Shown piece after piece: positions 33,655-43,199 of a DNA stretch of 64,000 bases. Origin of the DNA: Mucilaginibacter yixingensis (lineage in GTDB: Bacteria > Bacteroidota > Bacteroidia > Sphingobacteriales > Sphingobacteriaceae); NCBI RefSeq assembly GCF_041080815.1, contig NZ_CP160205.1, positions 558,001-622,000 of the forward strand, written 5' to 3'. A model generated the notes under the pieces. That model made no database searches. It was not told where the DNA came from and saw nothing but the letters and a program-made list of their open reading frames with translations. Within the stretch, counting starts at the first letter, position 1. Each line of letters begins with the position of its first letter. A program made the translations under genes and the position numbers.

Positions 33655-35084
33655 ACGAAGCGGCCGTCATATCCATACAGCGCGATCAGTTGCATTGGCT
33701 CACCAAAGAGCAAGCCTGGCATTATCGTGTTTTACCGGTAGCTAAAACTGCCGATAGCTTCGAACTTTATTGCGAAGCAGAGGCCGATACGGATACTTTG
33801 CGCGATGAGTTGGAGATGCTGTTTGGGATAACTGTGTCGTTTGTGCCTATCCCAGCCGAACAATTGGCGAGATTGTTGTCTACCCATTACCTGAGAGATC
33901 AAGGGACGAAGGCCGGGCTTGATGTAGAAGCACTACGCGAAAACGGTGATTTCCTGCTCACGCTGATCGGTGAGGCCAAAAACCTGAAAAGCTCTGATAT
34001 CCATATCGAGATCTATGAGTTTAAATGTCGGGTGCGTATCCGTATTGACGGGCAGATGATCGAACGTTACCGTTTGAGCCAGGATGAATATCCGGCGTTG
34101 GTCAATAAGATCAAAATTTTGGCTAACCTGGATATTGCCGAAAGGCGCTTACCACAGGATGGCCGTATCAGTTTTAATCATGGCGGTCATCAGTTTGATA
34201 TCCGTGTTTCCGTATTACCTACCTTACATGGCGAGAAGGTTGTACTCCGTTTGCTGAATAACGATGCGACGAACATCGACTTGAATGCCCTGGGATTCTC
34301 CGAGTTTGACTTGAATAGCTATTTACAGGGTGTTAAAAGGCCGAACGGCATCCTGCTCATTAGTGGGCCTACCGGTTCCGGTAAAACCACCACCTTATAC
34401 GCTACGCTCAAGCTGCTCAATAAAGAGACGCGAAATATCCTGACTATCGAAGACCCGGTGGAGTATACGCTGGAAGGCATCAACCAGGTGCAACTGAAAG
34501 AAACCATCGGATTGACCTTTGCGGCCGCATTGCGTACCTTTCTACGGCAGGACCCGGATGTAATCATGGTGGGTGAGATTCGTGATACGGAGACCGCCAA
34601 TATGGCCATCCGCGCGGCGCTGACCGGTCACCTGGTGCTGTCAACCATCCATACAAACTCGGCTTGGGGCATTGTTTCCCGTCTATCAGATATGGGGGTG
34701 CCACCGTTTCTGGTCGCTAATACCTTGAATACCGCGGTGGCACAACGTCTGGTCAGGCTCATCTGTCCGCATTGCAAAAACAAAGAATTATTTGATGAGG
34801 CGCTTTACCCAAGGCAGTTTAAGCCTTGGGCAAAGGTGGAGGAACATTATACCGCAAAAGGCTGCGAGCAATGTTTTTATACGGGTTATAAAGGACGTAA
34901 GGCTGTCTATGAAATTATCCCGATAGATCAGGAACTGGCGGCTGAGATCAAAAAAGAAAATATCGATGTGCAACAGTTATTGGCTGAGCGCGGCATCAAA
35001 ACACTGGCAGAAAATGCCTTTAACTTATTTAAAGAAGGATTGACAACGATGGAAGAGATTTACCCGCTTCTGTTTAACTATTAA
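33651..35084 (+). CDS. gspE: Type II secretion ATPase GspE/PilB
   Basis: A 477-aa ATPase with an N1/N2-like front (residues 1-95), Walker A GPTGSGKTTT at about 239-248, an Asp box (LTIEDPVEY), Walker B (DPDVIMVGEIRD), a His box (LTGHLVLSTIHTN) and a tetracysteine zinc site (CPHCKN ... CEQC). It powers pseudopilus growth through GspF. All catalytic parts are intact. It starts within the last codons of the peptidase gene and ends 6 bases before the secretin. Confidence 0.95.
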   Translation: MNEAAVISIQRDQLHWLTKEQAWHYRVLPVAKTADSFELYCEAEADTDTLRDELEMLFGITVSFVPIPAEQLARLLSTHYLRDQGTKAGLDVEALRENGDFLLTLIGEAKNLKSSDIHIEIYEFKCRVRIRIDGQMIERYRLSQDEYPALVNKIKILANLDIAERRLPQDGRISFNHGGHQFDIRVSVLPTLHGEKVVLRLLNNDATNIDLNALGFSEFDLNSYLQGVKRPNGILLISGPTGSGKTTTLYATLKLLNKETRNILTIEDPVEYTLEGINQVQLKETIGLTFAAALRTFLRQDPDVIMVGEIRDTETANMAIRAALTGHLVLSTIHTNSAWGIVSRLSDMGVPPFLVANTLNTAVAQRLVRLICPHCKNKELFDEALYPRQFKPWAKVEEHYTAKGCEQCFYTGYKGRKAVYEIIPIDQELAAEIKKENIDVQQLLAERGIKTLAENAFNLFKEGLTTMEEIYPLLFNY

Positions 35085-35090
35085 CGAAGC

Positions 35091-37025
35091 ATGCAACGAT
35101 TACTAAACCGAATCACGATTTTATTTTTTTTACTCATCTTACCCTTTGCGCTAAAGGCGCAAGACGATGAGCATATCAACTCGATCAAAAACAAGCTGGA
35201 TAACCTGTCGGCGGCTGTACCCGGCCTGAGCCAGAAAGTGCAGCTGAACCTAAACAATGTCACCATCAGCGAATATCTGGGGGCATTGGGTAAAGCCAGC
35301 AACCTGAGTCTGAGCATCGACTCCCGGCTGACCTTCAAGGTGAACCATAATTTTAATGATGTTACAGCCGAGGATATCCTGATCTTTTTGGCCAAACAAT
35401 ACAGCCTGGATATCGAGCCCGTAGGCTCGATCATTATGATAGCGCCTTACATTGATCCTAAAACATTGGTGAAGCCTACCCCTCGCGAACTCAGCATCAA
35501 ATATAATCAGTTGGAAAACACCCTGAGTTTTGAGCTGAATAACGATAGCTTATTGCTGGTGGCCCGCAAGATTGCCCAGTTATCCGGCAAGAACGTGGTG
35601 GTGCCGAATGCACTTCAAGGCAAAAAGGTGACCTCGTATATGAACTCGGCACCATTTGAGACAGCCTTGGACAAGATGGCCTATGCCAACGAGCTGAAAA
35701 TGGTCAAGACCAGCGATAACTATTACCTGTTCCAAACATTGGGCGAAGGGGAAGAGCTGTACGTCAATGGCGATAAAAGTACTGGTGTCCGTAAGAATTT
35801 TAAACTTGCTACGCCTACGACGGGTGGTGCCAACATCAATCTCTTTAGTAAAGTAGTTGGCGGCCAAAAATTATTGTCAGCCGAAGCGGTGAACGCGCCA
35901 ATCGCTGATCTGGTCAAAATGGCCTCACAGGAGATGAATAAGAACTATTTTCTGTATTCAGAGTTAAAAGGCAATATCACGGTTCATATCAGCGATATCA
36001 GCTATGATAATTTTCTGTCCGCTCTTTTTAAGGGGACCGATTATACGTTCATCGCTGACAACGGTATATACATGATCGGAGACCGTAAGTTAGAGGGGTT
36101 GAGAACCAGTAGAGCAATTAAACTGGAAAATCGACCGATCGATACCGTTATGGCAATAATCCCGAATGACTGGAAAAAAAGTGTAGAGATCCGCGAGTTT
36201 CGCGAGCAGAACACGATCCTGTTATCCGGATCGAGGCCGCAGATCGCCGAGATTGAGAGTTTTATTAAGCAGGTCGACTTGTTGGTACCGATGGTATTGA
36301 TCGAGGTTAATATGATCGATATTCATAAAACCCGCACGGTATCTACCGGTATTGCTGCTGGCGTATCCGATAGTGTTAAAACAGGTGGCTCTATTCTTCC
36401 CGGCATCAATTACACGTTTGGCGCGAGCTCCATTAATGACTTTTTAAGCCGTATAAGCGGATCAACAGGTTTCAACCTCGGACATGTAGTGCCTAATTTT
36501 TACGTCAGTCTCAAGGCGTTGGAAAACAATGATAATGTGGATGTGCGCGCGGTACCGAAGCTTGCCACTTTGAACGGGCACTCGGCTAAACTTAGCATCG
36601 GCCAGAAACGTTATTACCAGATCAAAACCCAGAACGTGATTCCGTCGATCACATCGCCCACCAGCATTTTTACCGATCAATATAAAGAGGTGGAAGCGAA
36701 CATGGATATTAATATCAAACCGATTGTCTCGGGCGATGATCAGGTGACGCTGAATATTAAAGTCAATATCTCTGACTTTATCGGTACACCACCGGATAAT
36801 GCGCCGCCGCCAACGGCTAACAGTGTATATGAGTCCATTGTTAGAGCACACAACGAGGATATGATCGTATTAGGCGGTATTGAGCGAAATGAAACCGATG
36901 ACTCCACTTCTGGCGTACCGGTGCTTTCACGCATCCCGATCTTAAAATGGATTTTTAGTAATAAGACGAAGACCAACCAGAAGGTGGTGACGGTACTGTT
37001 TATTAAACCAACCATTATTCGTTGA
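35091..37025 (+). CDS. gspD: Secretin GspD/PilQ-like
   Basis: The 644-aa product forms the outer-membrane gate. A signal peptide ends at about residue 24. An N0/STN-like domain (LNNVTISEYLGALGKASNLS, residues 45-115) and N-domains follow. The secretin β-domain is at about 400-640, with VLIEVNMIDIHKTRTVSTGI, the segment VDVRAVPKLATLNGHSAKLS, then the hallmark NEDMIVLGGIERNETDDSTS and VPVLSRIPILKWIFSNK. It is embedded between gspE and a GspL-like gene, with a 1-base gap to the latter. It is complete in length. Confidence 0.93.
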   Translation: MQRLLNRITILFFLLILPFALKAQDDEHINSIKNKLDNLSAAVPGLSQKVQLNLNNVTISEYLGALGKASNLSLSIDSRLTFKVNHNFNDVTAEDILIFLAKQYSLDIEPVGSIIMIAPYIDPKTLVKPTPRELSIKYNQLENTLSFELNNDSLLLVARKIAQLSGKNVVVPNALQGKKVTSYMNSAPFETALDKMAYANELKMVKTSDNYYLFQTLGEGEELYVNGDKSTGVRKNFKLATPTTGGANINLFSKVVGGQKLLSAEAVNAPIADLVKMASQEMNKNYFLYSELKGNITVHISDISYDNFLSALFKGTDYTFIADNGIYMIGDRKLEGLRTSRAIKLENRPIDTVMAIIPNDWKKSVEIREFREQNTILLSGSRPQIAEIESFIKQVDLLVPMVLIEVNMIDIHKTRTVSTGIAAGVSDSVKTGGSILPGINYTFGASSINDFLSRISGSTGFNLGHVVPNFYVSLKALENNDNVDVRAVPKLATLNGHSAKLSIGQKRYYQIKTQNVIPSITSPTSIFTDQYKEVEANMDINIKPIVSGDDQVTLNIKVNISDFIGTPPDNAPPPTANSVYESIVRAHNEDMIVLGGIERNETDDSTSGVPVLSRIPILKWIFSNKTKTNQKVVTVLFIKPTIIR

Positions 37026-37026
37026 T

Positions 37027-38241
37027 ATGCTGGAACAATATTACCGGTTGAACGAAGTAGTGGGTGTTAGCATCCTGCTCAAGCCGGATGGTAGTCTGGT
37101 GATCGATGCCTGTCAGATCGTTATTAAGAAGAACGAATTAAGCTTTGAGCAAAAGCTAACCAACGTTGCTTCGCTTGCTGCGCTGGCCAAAAAGCTCCCG
37201 GCCAAAATACCGGTATCACTAAACCTGACCGGTGCCGGTATCATCACCAAACAGTTAGAACAAGCGGAAGAGATCACTGAATCAAATTTCTCTCTCGTCT
37301 TGCCAAATGCCCGCTGGGAAGATTATTATATCCAGCAAATCCATAGCGGAACACAATTGTTTGTTTCGCTGATCCGGAAGGAAAAGGCTGACCAATGGCT
37401 GGAGCAGTTCAAAGCAAACGAGCTGAACTTATTGATGCTATCGCTGGATGGCCTGCCTATCCTGCATATCGCGGCGCAGTTGAACCTGTATGATCATGAT
37501 TTTGAAATCAATGGTCATCACATCAAAAGGAACGAAAAGCAGGAATGGATCGCTTATAAAAAACAGCCAATCACACCACTGACATTTGCCCTCAAAGTAG
37601 GCAATGAACCCTTACCGCAGGAACTGGTATTGCCCTACGCCGCCGCTTTTCAGCTGGCGATGAATGACCGGTTACAAGCGGCGGCGGTGCAATCCTCTCC
37701 ATTGGATCAGCCCCTGGCAGTTACCATAGAAAACCGAAAAGTTAAAGCGCAGGGCACCGTCGTCTTACTCTGCTTTTTTGTTCTGTTATTGGTCAATTTT
37801 TTTGTTTTCAATGCCAAAAATTCGGCAAACATTCAGCTATCAGGAAAAATCGGCGCACTGGCACAAGCGACCACCGGCAGGGACACCCTTGAAAAACGAA
37901 TCGCGGAGATGGAAGCCGAAATCCGCGGGCTGGGCATCGAACAGCCGTTAGTAAGAAAAAGTGTACTTATTGATCAGTTGGCCTCGCTGTTGCCGGAGAG
38001 TATCAAACTAACGGATATGGCGGTCAATCCAACTGACGATGCCGCAGGCCGGATCAATAAAACAATCGTGTTTAGTAATCACCTGATTAAAATATCAGGG
38101 ACATCTGCCCAGATCATCCCGGTTAATGAATGGATGGCCCGCATCAAAACCCACGCATGGGTAAAAGAAGTCCAGATGCTAAATTACAGCTATAATCACG
38201 AAAAGAACACCGGTGTATTTACCATCGCCATTAGTTTTTAA
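37027..38241 (+). CDS. GspL/PilM-PilN-like inner-membrane assembly protein
   Basis: A 404-aa protein. Its cytoplasmic part (residues 1-235) has an actin-like, PilM/GspL-type look (VVGVSILLKPDGSLVID; IPVSLNLTGAGIITKQL). One membrane helix follows at about 240-260 (VVLLCFFVLLLVNFFVFNA), then a coil and a PilN-like periplasmic domain (LIDQLASLLPESIKLTDMAV; IKISGTSAQIIPVNEWMARI). This is the single-chain GspL arrangement, bridging GspE and the periplasmic parts. Confidence 0.8.
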   Translation: MLEQYYRLNEVVGVSILLKPDGSLVIDACQIVIKKNELSFEQKLTNVASLAALAKKLPAKIPVSLNLTGAGIITKQLEQAEEITESNFSLVLPNARWEDYYIQQIHSGTQLFVSLIRKEKADQWLEQFKANELNLLMLSLDGLPILHIAAQLNLYDHDFEINGHHIKRNEKQEWIAYKKQPITPLTFALKVGNEPLPQELVLPYAAAFQLAMNDRLQAAAVQSSPLDQPLAVTIENRKVKAQGTVVLLCFFVLLLVNFFVFNAKNSANIQLSGKIGALAQATTGRDTLEKRIAEMEAEIRGLGIEQPLVRKSVLIDQLASLLPESIKLTDMAVNPTDDAAGRINKTIVFSNHLIKISGTSAQIIPVNEWMARIKTHAWVKEVQMLNYSYNHEKNTGVFTIAISF

Positions 38242-38244
38242 GCC

Positions 38245-38769
38245 ATGGAAAAGCTAAAAGGAAAAATTAAAAAAGAATACTTGCTCCTTGCAGGAACCTT
38301 ACTGCTGCTGGTGATCAGCTATCGCCTGGCTTTTCAGAAAACAATTGAGGCCTGGCAGCTCAATAACCGTTTAACCAAAGCGCTTATCCAACAAAACGAT
38401 CTCAGTTACCAACCCGGATACCTGGAACGCAAGCAGCATAACCTTCAACAAGTGATCAGTCGCTATCGAATTGATTCAACCACTTTTCGGAATAATACTT
38501 TGGCCAGATTATCAGAAATGGCATCGACCAACCAGTGCCGAATCATTGAATTACCCTCTGATGCTCAGGAAACGCACGCAGCCAAGTATATTATCAACAA
38601 AGTGGTCTTTGAGGGAGATTATGCTGGATTAGTTAAGTTGTTAGATGCTATTGAGAAAGCTAAAGATGCCGGAGTCTTGCGATCTGCTAATTTCAGCACC
38701 ACTCGCCATGATCAGCTACAAACGGAAGGTCGGTTGACTTTGACTGCATGGCTGGAGATAGTTAAATAA
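38245..38769 (+). CDS. GspM/PilO-like protein
   Basis: The 174-aa protein has an N-terminal membrane helix (YLLLAGTLLLLVISYRLAF), a coiled region (residues 35-85), and a ferredoxin-like end (YIINKVVFEGDYAGLVKLLDAIEKAKDAGVLRSANF), as in GspM/PilO. It partners the GspL-like protein just upstream and closes the right-hand block. Confidence 0.8.
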   Translation: MEKLKGKIKKEYLLLAGTLLLLVISYRLAFQKTIEAWQLNNRLTKALIQQNDLSYQPGYLERKQHNLQQVISRYRIDSTTFRNNTLARLSEMASTNQCRIIELPSDAQETHAAKYIINKVVFEGDYAGLVKLLDAIEKAKDAGVLRSANFSTTRHDQLQTEGRLTLTAWLEIVK

Positions 38770-39933
38770 GAGGCTTGTCATATGGATGTAGCGTTGTTTA
38801 AGACACTAACAGCTAGTTCTATAACTCTCACAAGGCTAAATGTGAACCATTATGTTATTAGATAATATACTGTCGGGGGAGGGTGTCAAGTTGAGGTTCG
38901 CATGATGCAAATGGTTAAGCTCAAGAGATTGCATTTTTATAAATCTTGTCGAAATATAGGTTAATAGTCAATTTGGCCAAAAACATAGAAAATGCAGAGC
39001 CTCCTCAGTTTCTTTTTCATCAATAGTTCCTGCTCACTTAATGCCTTGGTCGCTTTTCGGCTTGAAGCATCTTTGGATTTTTGTCCTGATGCGTTGTGCT
39101 GTTATTTGGTGGGGAACTGATTTCGCCGCCAGAAGCTTTTACGTACTAACCTGAAATTTCCAAGGTAACTTTTTATAGGCTTATACATCATTATCCATCT
39201 TCCAAAAGATGCTTCGAAAAGCAACGATAGCGCTCTCTCCTGCTATACCGACCTTCACCAGAACGCAACTATTTATCCGATTGACAAAGAAAAATTTAAG
39301 GAGATATATAAAGGCCTCGATAGGTAAGCGATAGACGTCCTCAGTGTGTTTATCTTAGAGATTTGGCAATACTCCATACATTTTCTAAGTCAGCAGAAAA
39401 ATGTAGATCGTTTATCATTTTATCTAAGTATTCGAGAACGCTGATGATGAACACAGAACATTATATAATTATAGCAATGGTGAGAGAATCAATTAGGGGG
39501 AAACATCTCAATTGAATATTATTTGTTTTAAATATTGAATATTATTTAAAATAATTTGGAATTAAAAAATATGCTACCTAAATTGGATTGCCTCAAATTT
39601 ATAACCTTAACCTGAATCGTATGAGACCTTTTGCTAACACTTGGTCAAGCCGTTCGGCTATGTACCTTCATTTAATGAGATCTTATTTCTATTGCTCGAT
39701 CATTCGCTTACCTAATAAAAAGGCTTGACAAAGCATTTAACAGGCGCGGCAGTTCGTGTCAAGCGCCAACCTTTTTTCGATTGACAAATCCTCGTTATTG
39801 ATTAACAAGATTTTCGATTATTATATTTTATATCCAGTCTTAATATTTCGATTTCTGGCTTTTCCTAGTAGAGAACCGGAATCAAAAGGAAGCAAAGTCA
39901 TAAATCTAAGCATACTTGATATTCTCAATTGGC
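38770..39933. other. Long AT-rich spacer without a recognisable gene
   Basis: About 1.16 kb without a convincing gene on either strand. Short broken frames exist but I could not match them to a family. A 14-bp word ATTGAATATTATTT is repeated at 39511-39524 and 39534-39547 within a very AT-rich part. The promoter of the second RHS unit must lie in the last few hundred bases. The spacer probably contains eroded genes. Confidence 0.5.
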
Positions 39934-42792
39934 ATGAAATTCATCAAACTTACCTTACTTTTTCTATTGATCAATTATACAAGATCAATGGCTCAAACTG
40001 TCCCTGCACCAATGCCCAACGTAATACCGCCTTCGCCGGAAGCACAGTCTTTTATGCGCTATGGGGAAATTCCGGTTGATGTAAGTACTGGTGTGCCGGA
40101 TATACAGGTTCCATTATATCAAATTACCAGTGGCAAATTGAGTTTGCCGGTATCTATTACTTATCATTCATCCGGCATAAAAGTTAGCGACGTAGCAAGT
40201 GTGGTGGGTTTAGGTTGGAGATTATCAGCAGGTGGTGTACTCACAAAATCCGTAGTCGGAAAACCTGATAACAGCGCAAATTATGGCATGTTTAATTACC
40301 CTTATCTTACAAAAGGGCAAATCGATGCGCTTCCACAGGATGGGAGTCAATTTATGGAATTGAAAATGGTTGCCGACGGTACCATGGACGGGGAATCAGA
40401 TAAATATTATTACTCTGCAGGCAGTAAATTATCTGGAGAGTTTATTTATGACCACTCGCTTAACATCGTCCAAGCGGAATATACGGATAATAAGATAATC
40501 GGATTATATCCTTTGTCATATGAAACAGGGCCATCTGCTTATGAAGTAATAAGTGCCGACGGTACCAAATATTATTATGAGGCATGTGAATATTCTCAGA
40601 CCGATATGGATCCTCACTACATTTCCTCCTGGTGGCTAACAAGAATAGTTTCGGCTGATAACGCAGATCAGATTTCGTTCGAGTATCAAACATTGAATAC
40701 GCCGACTGTCGTTTTCACTCAATCACAATCTTTGACGTTTGATGGACTTTCTTCTCCGGTTTCGTATGGCGGCTCCCAAACCAATACTTCTTCATTACTT
40801 TTAAAGAAAATCACATTCAAGAACGGTTACGTAACATTCGATTATTTAAATGGTCGTAAAGATTTACAGGATAACCGACTTTCTGTTGTTAGTATTTATT
40901 CTAACGCCTCGGCGTCTCCTCTGAAAAAATACCAGTTTTCACAGTCTTATTTCTATTCAGGCACTGGCGATAATAAATATAATTACCGGCTTAAGTTAGA
41001 TCAGCTCGCAGTTTATGACGTTTTAGCAAACAATGTTGAGAATTATTCTTTCGAATATGATCAGCAGTATCCGATGCCTCCGTACACACAACCGGGGCAA
41101 TATAATAATACTCCATTTGCTTACGCTCAGGATTATTACGGCTATTCTAATGGAGTAAACAATAATCAGCACTTGATCACAGGTTTTACCGCGCAGGCCT
41201 GGGTCAGTCCCGCGGATAGAACTTCAAATTTTGATTTTGCAAAAACATGTATACTAACTAAAATCAATTATCCAACGGGAGGCTCGACTTCGTTTGAGTA
41301 TGCCTCCAACGAAGGAGCCTCACAATACGGCCAATTTCCCGGGGCGGGATTGCGAGTGCATCGAATCATATCGAAGACAGATGCAAATACCATAGCTAAA
41401 ATAAAAAGGTATGAATACGCAAATAACTTATTAAGGGCTGATTTGGACTTAGACGTTGCGGGACAGAATAGTTACGATTGGGAACCGATGGTATTTAGTC
41501 CCGCTAACTGCGGTCTTTCGGTAATCGCAAACTACACTACATATTTAACAAGTCCTTTTTTGCCATTTGCCAGTTTTCATGGTAATCAGGTGGTATACCA
41601 GAATGTCGACGAATACGATGACGATCCGGTATCAAATATAAATTTGAAAAAGAGCTACGTGTACGGGGCCAGTAATGATCAAATTATTGGCGTAACCTCT
41701 CCAAGATACCACAATCAATATTTCGTGGATTGTTCTTGGAAAAAAGGGCAGTTGCTCGGGGTGCTCTATTATAAATATGATTCCTCCGCAGGGTACATAT
41801 TAAAACGGGTACAATCAAACACTTATAGCGACTTTAGAGATAATACGGTTATCGCCGGAACTAAAGTTGAACGGGTGCATCCTAAAATTGGCGGTTGCAA
41901 TCCTGACCAATATCAAAACGGGACTTACTCACAACTTTTCACATGGTTTGATATACCTATAGAAGTTGGCACCCGAAAACTAACCAAAGTTGAGACAACC
42001 GATTTTGATGATAACAACAACCCTATTGGAACGACAACAACGTCGTCATCATTTAATTCACTGAATCATTTGTTTCCCACTGCGCAGACAAGTACGACCA
42101 GTAAAGGCGAAACGCGAAGGACAGAATTTACTTATCCCACTGACTACTCGGGAGTAGCAGTCTATGATCAGATGACACTTCGCAATTTAATCAGTCCCGT
42201 GATAGAAAAAAGAACTTATAAGGTAAATGTTAACAATGTAAGCACTCTGTTGGAAACAACTAAAACCAATTATGGTTTTTGGGACGGGACGGCGTCCGGA
42301 TGGACGAACAGTATAACCGACCTTATTGTTCCGACCTCTGTTGAATATCAAAAAGCCAATTATAGTTCTGAGCCCCGTGTAATATTCAATAATTATGATA
42401 GTAAAGGCAACATGCAATGTTTGTCGCAGAGTATGGGGGCACCGGTTTGTTATTTATATGGTTATGGCGGTTCATACCCTATTGCCAAAATAAGTAATGT
42501 GGATTATAGCACTGTGCAATCTGTATTAGGAGGACAGTCGGCGATAAATAACTTCAGAGACAATTCCACCCCGACAGACGCAGCAGTTAGCTCTTTCCTT
42601 GCTCCGCTACGTGCATTGCCGAATGCCCAGATTACCTCTTATACTTATATCCCATTAGTCGGTATGACAAGCATGACCGATGCGATGGGAAAAACTATTT
42701 ATTACGAGTACGATAGTTTCCAGCGCCTTACCACTGTAAGGGATTTGAATGGAAAGATATTAAAACACATGGATTATCACTACAAACAATAA
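39934..42792 (+). CDS. YD-repeat/RHS protein, A component of the second unit (952 aa)
   Basis: I start at ATG 39934 (MKFIKLTLLFLLINYTRSMAQ, a signal peptide); the longer frame adds six non-typical residues. The front is the conserved Bacteroidota YD opening: VDVSTGVPDIQVPLYQITSG, LSLPVSITYHSSGIKVSDVA, SVVGLGWRLSAGGVLTK. β-rich repeats follow, with TKINYPTGGSTSFEYASNEG, and the end has YDSFQRLTTVRDLNGKILKH. No RHS core or toxin is present, so it is again a front half. The B half follows after one small gene. Confidence 0.8.
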   Translation: MKFIKLTLLFLLINYTRSMAQTVPAPMPNVIPPSPEAQSFMRYGEIPVDVSTGVPDIQVPLYQITSGKLSLPVSITYHSSGIKVSDVASVVGLGWRLSAGGVLTKSVVGKPDNSANYGMFNYPYLTKGQIDALPQDGSQFMELKMVADGTMDGESDKYYYSAGSKLSGEFIYDHSLNIVQAEYTDNKIIGLYPLSYETGPSAYEVISADGTKYYYEACEYSQTDMDPHYISSWWLTRIVSADNADQISFEYQTLNTPTVVFTQSQSLTFDGLSSPVSYGGSQTNTSSLLLKKITFKNGYVTFDYLNGRKDLQDNRLSVVSIYSNASASPLKKYQFSQSYFYSGTGDNKYNYRLKLDQLAVYDVLANNVENYSFEYDQQYPMPPYTQPGQYNNTPFAYAQDYYGYSNGVNNNQHLITGFTAQAWVSPADRTSNFDFAKTCILTKINYPTGGSTSFEYASNEGASQYGQFPGAGLRVHRIISKTDANTIAKIKRYEYANNLLRADLDLDVAGQNSYDWEPMVFSPANCGLSVIANYTTYLTSPFLPFASFHGNQVVYQNVDEYDDDPVSNINLKKSYVYGASNDQIIGVTSPRYHNQYFVDCSWKKGQLLGVLYYKYDSSAGYILKRVQSNTYSDFRDNTVIAGTKVERVHPKIGGCNPDQYQNGTYSQLFTWFDIPIEVGTRKLTKVETTDFDDNNNPIGTTTTSSSFNSLNHLFPTAQTSTTSKGETRRTEFTYPTDYSGVAVYDQMTLRNLISPVIEKRTYKVNVNNVSTLLETTKTNYGFWDGTASGWTNSITDLIVPTSVEYQKANYSSEPRVIFNNYDSKGNMQCLSQSMGAPVCYLYGYGGSYPIAKISNVDYSTVQSVLGGQSAINNFRDNSTPTDAAVSSFLAPLRALPNAQITSYTYIPLVGMTSMTDAMGKTIYYEYDSFQRLTTVRDLNGKILKHMDYHYKQ

Positions 42793-42802
42793 ACCCAATC
42801 AA

Positions 42803-43171
42803 ATGAAAAAAATATTAGCGTTATTAATCCTTGGTATAATATTTACAAATAGTAGCTACAGTCAGCAGCGGGACACGACTAAGCACAAGGAAAGCGACAA
42901 TCACAGGATGAATCGCTTCATTCGCCAGCGTCTTGGTATCGACTCCATAAAGGCGGAACAAGTTGATGCTATTCAGGCAACATATAAAGCGGGTATTGCC
43001 CGGGTGGCCAGCAGCGGCCTGAGTGAAGATCAAAGACGCAGGGCTATTGATTCATTGATGCGTCAAAAGAATGCCAGACTTGCGGCAATCTTGACGCTAG
43101 AGCAACAGGCTAAAATTATTCCAAGCACCGAACGCAGTAAAGAAAAGTCTACTGTGACAAAAAAACAATAA
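42803..43171 (+). CDS. Small secreted helical protein (Spy-like)
   Basis: The 122-aa protein has a signal peptide (to YSQ) and a helical body with LSEDQRRRAIDSLMRQKNAR and a LTLEQQAKI motif like the LTxxQ repeats of Spy/CpxP periplasmic proteins. It lies between the two halves of the second RHS unit, so it may help fold or hold them in the periplasm. Function is inferred. Confidence 0.6.
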   Translation: MKKILALLILGIIFTNSSYSQQRDTTKHKESDNHRMNRFIRQRLGIDSIKAEQVDAIQATYKAGIARVASSGLSEDQRRRAIDSLMRQKNARLAAILTLEQQAKIIPSTERSKEKSTVTKKQ

Positions 43172-43199
43172 ACAGGGCGCACCTTATCACCATTAACAC

